NCBI GenBank assembly: GCA_000436075.1
Contig: FR884632.1
Location: 56,035-66,956 of the forward strand
Source of the DNA: Eggerthella sp. CAG:209
GTDB taxonomy: Bacteria > Actinomycetota > Coriobacteriia > Coriobacteriales > Eggerthellaceae
Direction of reading: 5' to 3'
DNA: 10,922 nucleotides
Below, in pieces: positions 6,009-10,922 of this stretch (its first letter is position 1; every line of letters begins with the position of its first letter). The notes beneath the pieces were generated by a model, which saw only the letters and a program-made list of their open reading frames with translations, was not told the DNA's origin and did not search any database. Both the position numbers and the translations under genes were made by a program.

Positions 6009-7505
6009 ATGACAGACCAGTCTAAGCCTGTTCGCGTTCGCTTCGCACCCTCGCCCACCGGCGAGCTGCACATCGGCGGAGCGCGCACTGCTATCTATAA
6101 CTGGGCGTTTGCCCGCGCCATGGGCGGCACCTTCATTCTTCGCATCGAAGACACCGACCCTGAACGTTCCACCGAGGAAAACAAGCAGGTTATCCTGCGT
6201 TCGATGAAGTGGCTCGGCCTAGATTGGGATGAAGGTCCCGAAGTTGGCGGCGAATTTGGCCCCTACCTGCAAACCGAACGCTTCGATACCTACAAGGCCG
6301 CTCTTGAAAAGCTGAAGGAAAAGGGCGCCGTATATCCCTGCTTCTGCACCCAAGAAGAAATCGCCGCAAAGCGCGCTGAAGCCGAAAAGACCGAAGGCGG
6401 TTACTCCGGGTACGACCGCACCTGTCGCGGCATCAGCCCCGAAGAAGCACAACGCCGCATCGATGCAGGCGAACCCCATGTATGGCGCCTCAAGGTTCCC
6501 GAGAACCACGGCCCCATCGAATTCGACGATGCCGTGTACGGCCATATGTCTTTCCCTGCCGACGTTATGGACGACATGATCCTGGTTCGCACCGACGGCA
6601 CGCCCACCTACAACTTCGCGGTAGTGTGCGACGACGCAAACATGCAGATCAGCCACGTTGTCCGCGGCGACGATCATCTTTCCAATACCCCACGTCAGAT
6701 TCTTATCTACGAAGCTTTGGGCTACGACATTCCCGTATTCGCCCATCTTTCCATGATCTTGGGCGCCGATGGCCGCAAGCTCTCCAAGCGCCGTAACGCC
6801 ACTTCGGTTGAACAGTACAAGGAAATGGGCTACCTGCCCGACACCCTGGTGAATTTCCTCGCACTTCTGGGATGGTCGCTCGACGGAGAAACCACCATCA
6901 TCCCACGCGACGTACTGTGCCGTGAGTTCAGCCTCGATCGCATCACGCGCAAGGATGCCATTCTCGATGAAACCAAGCTCGATTGGATGAACGGCGAGTA
7001 CATCAAGAATATGGGTGCTGCTGCATGGGTTGACGCCACCGCACCCTTCCTGGTTGCCGCCGGCCTCACCACCGAAGAAGAGGTTGCTGCCAAGCATGAC
7101 TGGTTCGAAAAGCTCTATCCTCTTGTTGCCGAGCGCATGAAGCGCTTCACTGAGGCGCCGGAAAAGCTGGCATTCATCTTCGACGGCCCCAAGGTTACGC
7201 TCGACGAGAAGTCGGTTAAGAAGAACCTGCTGAAAGAAGGCTGCCGCGCCGACGAGGTTCTCGCAGAGGTACGTGCAATCCTGGCTGACGAGTCCATTGA
7301 ATGGGCGTGCGACCCGCTGCAAGACGCTTGTCGTGAACTCACCGAAAAGCTCGACTTGAAGGCGAAGCTGATATTCCAGCCCATCCGTGTTGCAGTCACC
7401 GGCTCTCAGGTTTCCCCGCCGCTGTTCGAGTCCATCGAGCTGATGGATCGTGCCGATGTGGTTGCCCGCCTCGACTACACCATCAACGAGGTATTTGGTG
7501 CCTAA
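6009..7505 (+). CDS. gltX: Glutamyl-tRNA synthetase
   Basis: 498 residues, normal for bacterial GluRS. This cytoplasmic class I enzyme joins glutamate to tRNA(Glu) using ATP; in lineages with GatCAB it may also charge tRNA(Gln). The N-terminal FAPSPTGELHIGG (12-24) holds the HIGH-type motif, and GADGRKLSKR (KLSKR at 257-261) is the KMSKS-type loop. A zinc-site-like C111-x-C113 with C139 (YDRTCRG) is present, and WVLK-type, VVRGDDHLSNTP and NFLALLGWS segments are all canonical. The C-terminal anticodon-binding region is complete (IFQPIRVAVTGSQVSPPLFE). The start at ATG 6009 is preferred because AAAGGA (5993-5998) is 10 nt upstream. The ATG at 6000 is only 1 nt from that site, and TTG 6006 is possible. 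The gene follows a terminator and has its own candidate promoter; a redox gene follows 64 nt downstream and may be cotranscribed. Confidence 0.97.
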   Translation: MTDQSKPVRVRFAPSPTGELHIGGARTAIYNWAFARAMGGTFILRIEDTDPERSTEENKQVILRSMKWLGLDWDEGPEVGGEFGPYLQTERFDTYKAALEKLKEKGAVYPCFCTQEEIAAKRAEAEKTEGGYSGYDRTCRGISPEEAQRRIDAGEPHVWRLKVPENHGPIEFDDAVYGHMSFPADVMDDMILVRTDGTPTYNFAVVCDDANMQISHVVRGDDHLSNTPRQILIYEALGYDIPVFAHLSMILGADGRKLSKRRNATSVEQYKEMGYLPDTLVNFLALLGWSLDGETTIIPRDVLCREFSLDRITRKDAILDETKLDWMNGEYIKNMGAAAWVDATAPFLVAAGLTTEEEVAAKHDWFEKLYPLVAERMKRFTEAPEKLAFIFDGPKVTLDEKSVKKNLLKEGCRADEVLAEVRAILADESIEWACDPLQDACRELTEKLDLKAKLIFQPIRVAVTGSQVSPPLFESIELMDRADVVARLDYTINEVFGA

Positions 7506-7526
7506 GGGCCCAGAACAAATCTGCAC

Positions 7527-7564
7527 ATCCAGCGATGGCAACAACAAAACGGCTATCGCTGGAT
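7527..7564 (+). promoter_or_regulatory. Strong hairpin between gltX and the Fe-S gene
   Basis: ATCCAGCGATGGC (7527-7539) pairs with GCTATCGCTGGAT (7552-7564) over 13 bp including one G:T wobble, with a 12-nt A-rich loop. It is followed only by TTGCG, so it is a poor intrinsic terminator. Its right arm contains CTGGA, the only weak Shine-Dalgarno-like sequence for the ATG at 7570, so folding could mask initiation. Confidence 0.5.
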
Positions 7565-7567
7565 TTG

Positions 7568-7606
7568 CGATGCCCGAAAGTGAACATCCTTCGCTTTCGG
7601 GCATCG
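7568..7606 (+). promoter_or_regulatory. Perfect 13-bp inverted repeat over the Fe-S gene start codon
   Basis: CGATGCCCGAAAG (7568-7580) is exactly complementary to CTTTCGGGCATCG (7594-7606), with a 13-nt loop. The ATG at 7570-7572 lies in the left arm. Together with the hairpin at 7527-7564 it would place both the ribosome-binding area and the start codon in secondary structure. A regulatory role is inference. Confidence 0.5.
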
Positions 7607-8766
7607 ATCTTTCGCAGCTCTCGGAAGAAGAGCTGATCGATGCCATAGCGTCGGCTCACGAAAAGGAGCTCGCGCTGGAATCCAATGACAAAAGCGATGC
7701 AGGAAGCCCCTTTGAAAACGAGACTGAAGCAGAAGAAGATATCGACCCCTTCCCCCGTGAGGAAGTTGTGGCTTTGGAATCGTGGTGTACCGCCCCGCAT
7801 GGTTCAGGCTGCACGCGATGCCAGGCGGTATGCCCCACTGGCGCACTTTCCCTCGAAAACGGCACGCCGCACATCAACACTGAGCTTTGCACCCGTTGCG
7901 GCATGTGCGCCGGCATCTGCGATGCCTTCGCCTTTACCCGCATCACCCTCGAAGATCTTTTCACCCGCGCGAAACGCGAAGCAAAAGAAGAAGGCGCCGC
8001 GTGCTTCACCTGCAACGACCACTTGTTTGATGGTGTTGCTCCACGCAGCAACGTTATTGCGCTTCCCTGCCTAGCCGCCGTTCCCCCTGAGTTTTGGGCG
8101 GCGCTTTTGGCAAACGATATTCCTGTCCAACTGTACCTAGACGAATCGTATTGCGAAAACTGCCCTGCAGCTGGCCCTATGGGACCTGCACTTTACGCCC
8201 ATGCGCTCGACCAGGCACAAGACTGGACCGGCAAAGCCATCGAACGCGTAACCGAGCTTCCCGAACGCGAGTATCTTCTTGCAGCCTGGGCAAATGTCGA
8301 TACCACCGACCGACGGGGTATGCTGGCAAAAATCGCAAAAGAAAGCATTGATGTTGCCGACGGATCGCATCGAAAGCGAATCGATGGCACCGTCGCCGAT
8401 TTTCATGAGCAGCAGGAGCGCCTGCGCGCACAAGGTCGTATCAACGCCGAAACGCTCATAGGCACACCCCTTGCCCCTACCAAACACCCTTCGCCCCGTT
8501 TAGCCCTAATGGTAAAAGCTGCGCAAGCCATGCCCGAACGATCTGCATATATAGAACGCTATACTTCCGTCACTGATGCGCAGCAGTGCAGTGGATGCCA
8601 GGCCTGCATTGGAGCATGCCCCACAGGCGCTCGCTCCTTCAACGAAGCAACAGGCTTACCCGATGTCAACGCATCGCTTTGCACTGCATGCGGTTGTTGC
8701 ATAGGTACCTGCCCAATCGGCGCGTGCGATTTCCGTTCAATCACCGCAAAGGCATACTGCGGGTAA
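7570..8766 (+). CDS. Four-cluster [4Fe-4S] ferredoxin-like protein
   Basis: 398 residues from ATG 7570. A longer form from GTG 7498 (422 residues) is a real alternative: it has GAGGT at 7488-7492 and would overlap the gltX stop, but the extra residues look less protein-like. An acidic helical N-terminus is followed by a ferredoxin module with C73-x7-C81-x2-C84-x3-C88-P and C107-x2-C110-x2-C113-x3-C117. A central domain carries more cysteines (C145-x2-C148, PC167LA, YC195ENC198) and is not a standard ferredoxin. The C-terminal module is a classic double set: C340-x2-C343-x2-C346-x3-C350-P and C371-x2-C374-x2-C377-x3-C381-P. No signal peptide or membrane segment is seen, so a cytoplasmic electron carrier or redox subunit is inferred. 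The first cluster's x7 gap resembles NapF-type or energy-metabolism Fe-S proteins. The partner enzyme is not in this window. Confidence 0.85.
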   Translation: MPESEHPSLSGIDLSQLSEEELIDAIASAHEKELALESNDKSDAGSPFENETEAEEDIDPFPREEVVALESWCTAPHGSGCTRCQAVCPTGALSLENGTPHINTELCTRCGMCAGICDAFAFTRITLEDLFTRAKREAKEEGAACFTCNDHLFDGVAPRSNVIALPCLAAVPPEFWAALLANDIPVQLYLDESYCENCPAAGPMGPALYAHALDQAQDWTGKAIERVTELPEREYLLAAWANVDTTDRRGMLAKIAKESIDVADGSHRKRIDGTVADFHEQQERLRAQGRINAETLIGTPLAPTKHPSPRLALMVKAAQAMPERSAYIERYTSVTDAQQCSGCQACIGACPTGARSFNEATGLPDVNASLCTACGCCIGTCPIGACDFRSITAKAYCG

Positions 8767-8854
8767 GGCAACGCCTCCGTAACTGTTTGCGCTCTCCTGC
8801 CCAGAGCGGCATACCATTCAGCATGTGTAAACAGCACCACCAGAAAGGTTGGCC

Positions 8855-9952
8855 ATGCCCAGCACGCCTGATCCAAATTACTGGGGCAACCCTCCTCAAA
8901 CGCCCCGTTCCAGCAATATTCCGCAACAGCCAATGCACCATGCATCGCCCGAACCACCCATGGGGGCTCGGTCCTCTATGTCGGCACAAGACGGCACAGC
9001 GCCCCAGCAGCAAGCACCGTTCACCCCTGCCAGCGGCAACGGAGCCGCGCAAACAGGCGCCAACTTCCAGCAGGTTCCCCAAGGGGACTCCATCCCTCCT
9101 GCTCCCGCTGCCCCACCGGCGCCGATCCGTCCCGAGAAGAAGAATACGGGCATTATCGTTGCGATTGCGATCATTGCCGCTTTGCTCGTCGGGATGGGCG
9201 GCTGCGCAGCATGCACCGCAGTGCTGTCAGCAACGCTCGACGATGCAGATGATGCTCGGCACGCACAAAGCGACTTCAATCAGCAATATCAGAACCACAA
9301 CATGCCCATAAACGAGCAAGAGCTCCTAAACAGGGAAACCCGAACGGACTTCGGCCTTGTAGGCAGCACTGCCCTCGATAGCGCTGAGCTCGATTCCGTT
9401 CAATCGAGCTACTTCGACAACACCAGCAAAGCCCCCGACGCAAACGGCATGTATGCTGCAGGGGTATACCGCGTGGGCACCGATATTCCCGCTGGAAATT
9501 ATTGGTTTTCCGGCAATAAATCCAGCCTCTCCACCTTTTATATCCTTCAGCCAACCTCTGCGGGAGCCTCCACCTACGACACCGTGCACATCAATAGCTA
9601 CTACGGCCACAATCTCATGGACTTACGCGAAGGCGAAGTGTTCATTCTCGACAATGAGGGCACTATGCTCCCCCTCGATCAAATGACCAAAACGTTCACG
9701 CCGCCCTACGGCAGCGGAGTTTACCGCGTTGGCATCGATATCCCCGAGGGCACCTACCAACTCGTAGTGGGAGATGGAGCTGACGATTACAGCTCTTGCT
9801 CCGTAATGATCGATTTAAATTATGACGAGAATTCAAGCTACCTGTACCGAAACTACTTCATCAAGGAAGATAAACCCGACACCATCACGCTAGAAGCCGG
9901 CACCTACGTCGAGCTCTACAACATGCAGATGAAGCCCACTGGATTGGCGTAG
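8855..9952 (+). CDS. Single-pass membrane protein with paired GVYRVGxDIPxGxY repeats
   Basis: 365 residues; ATG 8855 follows AGAAAGG (8842-8848) at 6 nt, better than TTG 8849. The first ~95 residues are Pro/Gln/Ala-rich and disordered-looking, ending in a basic RPEKK. One membrane segment follows (about 98-125, containing GGCAAC), then an extracytoplasmic region. The N-terminus probably stays inside and the C-terminus outside. The outer part has two copies of a motif 85 residues apart, GVYRVGTDIPAGNY (203-216) and GVYRVGIDIPEGTY (288-301), each starting a Tyr-rich beta-like stretch. Such 'VGxDIPAGxY' modules recur in secreted or membrane-anchored proteins of Gram-positive bacteria, but I know no assigned function. 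It is separated from the Fe-S gene by 88 bp, with no clear promoter (CATACC/TACCAT near 8810-8817 are weak). A strong terminator follows. Real gene: very likely. Function: unknown. Confidence 0.85.
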   Translation: MPSTPDPNYWGNPPQTPRSSNIPQQPMHHASPEPPMGARSSMSAQDGTAPQQQAPFTPASGNGAAQTGANFQQVPQGDSIPPAPAAPPAPIRPEKKNTGIIVAIAIIAALLVGMGGCAACTAVLSATLDDADDARHAQSDFNQQYQNHNMPINEQELLNRETRTDFGLVGSTALDSAELDSVQSSYFDNTSKAPDANGMYAAGVYRVGTDIPAGNYWFSGNKSSLSTFYILQPTSAGASTYDTVHINSYYGHNLMDLREGEVFILDNEGTMLPLDQMTKTFTPPYGSGVYRVGIDIPEGTYQLVVGDGADDYSSCSVMIDLNYDENSSYLYRNYFIKEDKPDTITLEAGTYVELYNMQMKPTGLA

Positions 9953-9985
9953 TCTCCGCAAGGCTTTTTCATGCTCTTTGAAAGC

Positions 9986-10027
9986 AAAACCGGGATGAGC
10001 CATCCGTAAGCCTCATCCCGGTTTTTT
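9986..10027. terminator. Bidirectional intrinsic terminator
   Basis: AAAACCGGGATGAG (9986-9999) pairs perfectly with CTCATCCCGGTTTT (10012-10025) around a 12-nt loop, and six T residues run through 10022-10027. On the minus strand the same stem ends in TTTT. It lies between two convergent genes, so it probably ends both transcripts. Confidence 0.9.
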
Positions 10028-10035
10028 GTTAGTCT

Positions 10036-10922
10036 CTATCGCCTTGACCCTCGACGCCCCACATAGTTGGTAACGCCCAAGCTCTGAGCGCGCGTACTAC
10101 GAGAAGTCGATCGACGCGAACTGGAACCTGCCGTCGAAGAGTCCTTGCGCGAAGAGCGGGCAGAAGGTCCCGAGGCCGCCAAGGAAGGACTGCTTCGCGG
10201 AGCTTCACCACGTCCCGACGCTGGGCGCTCCCCGCTTTCCTTCCCTTCTTCCACCACTTTCTGCAGATAGGCAAGCACGTTGGTCAGCATGCCCGCGTCA
10301 CCTGCCTCCTCTTCTTTGCCATAGCCAGGGACCACGACACGCAGAGGAACTGCCATCTTTTTCTTGTCGGCCAAGTAGCGACCTGCCTTACGGCGCAAGC
10401 TCGAAGCCTGCGATTTCGTCAGCGCAAACGGCTCCACGGTAAGTTTGCCCGCCGAAACGGAGATAAGCTTGATACCATGCTCGTTGGCAAACGCCTTAAG
10501 GCGTGCTTTCTCGAACTGGTTGACGGAGGCCTGAGGCATCTCGGGATGCTTTGCCAACAATTCTTCGTAAATATCATTTACCGCATCGATGGTATCGGCG
10601 CTGGCGATCTTACGGTAGTACAACACGCGCTCATCAGCGTCGGGCAGGTATTCCTCGGGGAAATACGTGTGGTCGGGCACGTTCACCACAATATCCGACA
10701 GTGCAGGCGGCAAGAACTCCTTAGCCGAAGAATTGCCCTCACGCGCATTGTTCACCGCCGTAGACAGCATTTGAGCAAACAGATCAAAACCTACCGCCGA
10801 CATATTGCCGCTCTGCTCGGCACCTAGCAGGCTGCCAGCCCCGCGGATTTCCAGGTCGCGCATAGCCACGCGCATGCCGCTTCCCAGATCGGTGTGCTCA
10901 CCAAGCGCCGTAAGGCGCGCCA
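10036..10922 (-). CDS. mfd: Transcription-repair coupling factor Mfd, C-terminal part (5' end outside window)
   Basis: The frame is open to the window edge (ARLTALGEHTDLGSG before the Met at 10875), so these are the last 294 residues of a protein normally of about 1,100-1,200. Mfd is a DNA translocase that removes RNA polymerase stalled at lesions and recruits UvrA. Visible here are the TRG-type motif MRDLEIRGAGSLLGAEQSG (translocation motif shared with RecG) with SAVGFDLFAQML, then the C-terminal TRCF domain (FLPPALSDIVVNVPDHTYFPEEYLPD, ERVLYYRKIASA, with FEKARLKAFANEHGIKLIS downstream). After about 10245 toward 10036 the protein ends in a ~70-residue Ser/Arg/Gly-rich basic tail that most Mfd proteins lack. 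Identification is firm. Confidence 0.95.
   Translation of the reverse strand, partial: ARLTALGEHTDLGSGMRVAMRDLEIRGAGSLLGAEQSGNMSAVGFDLFAQMLSTAVNNAREGNSSAKEFLPPALSDIVVNVPDHTYFPEEYLPDADERVLYYRKIASADTIDAVNDIYEELLAKHPEMPQASVNQFEKARLKAFANEHGIKLISVSAGKLTVEPFALTKSQASSLRRKAGRYLADKKKMAVPLRVVVPGYGKEEEAGDAGMLTNVLAYLQKVVEEGKESGERPASGRGEAPRSSPSLAASGPSARSSRKDSSTAGSSSRRSTSRSTRAQSLGVTNYVGRRGSRR

Noticed and set aside
6219..7646. 475-codon open frame on the minus strand opposite gltX
   Set aside because: It is fully antisense to an unmistakable gltX with complete motifs. Long mirror frames are common in GC-rich codon-biased genes, and its translation shows no recognisable family.
8790..8808. CGCTCT/AGAGCG hairpin after the Fe-S gene as a terminator
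   Set aside because: It has only a 6-bp stem and no T-tract, so it is too weak to call.

Overview
The window looks like chromosomal DNA of an actinomycete of the class Coriobacteriia, probably Eggerthellaceae. This is an inference from the moderately high GC, the AAAGGA-type ribosome binding sites, the GTG starts and the gene content: a YczE-like membrane protein fused to a cytidylate-kinase-like domain, a multi-cluster ferredoxin-like protein, and a DUF1461/Lit-like protein. No rRNA, tRNA, CRISPR array, phage gene or transposase gene was seen. No gene-free stretch exceeds about 230 bases.

Layout. (1) Bases 1-2092, plus strand: the 3' part of an ATP-grasp ligase-like gene, followed after 4 nt by a DUF1461/TIGR01906 (Lit-like) integral membrane protein. 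The second gene's Shine-Dalgarno lies inside the end of the first, so they are probably translationally coupled. (2) Bases 2091-2227: a convergent intergenic region with three consecutive hairpins. Two diverged copies of a ~37-bp palindromic repeat in opposite orientation flank a perfect 19-bp inverted repeat. (3) Bases 2248-2691, minus strand: a GatB/YqeY-domain protein with a clear TATAAT box and a short leader. (4) Bases 2832-5871, plus strand: two tandem paralogues of a YczE-like membrane domain fused to a cytidylate-kinase-like domain. Each is followed by related 3' sequence and a copy of the palindromic repeat; the second copy works as a terminator. A small attenuator-like hairpin lies just before the second paralogue. 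(5) Bases 6009-8766, plus strand: gltX (glutamyl-tRNA synthetase), then a protein with four predicted [4Fe-4S] sites. Two strong hairpins lie at the start of the second gene. (6) Bases 8855-9952, plus strand: a single-pass membrane protein with a Pro/Gln-rich N-terminus and two GVYRVGxDIPxGxY repeats. (7) A strong bidirectional terminator, then, on the minus strand, the C-terminal part of mfd with an unusual Ser/Arg-rich tail.

Housekeeping functions (gltX, mfd, yqeY) are interleaved with lineage-specific membrane and redox genes. Two features merit most attention: the dispersed palindromic repeat family, whose 2091-2227 arrangement resembles a REPIN or MITE, and the tandem pair of membrane-anchored kinase-like fusions. 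Neither amounts to a defence system or mobile island on what can be read here.
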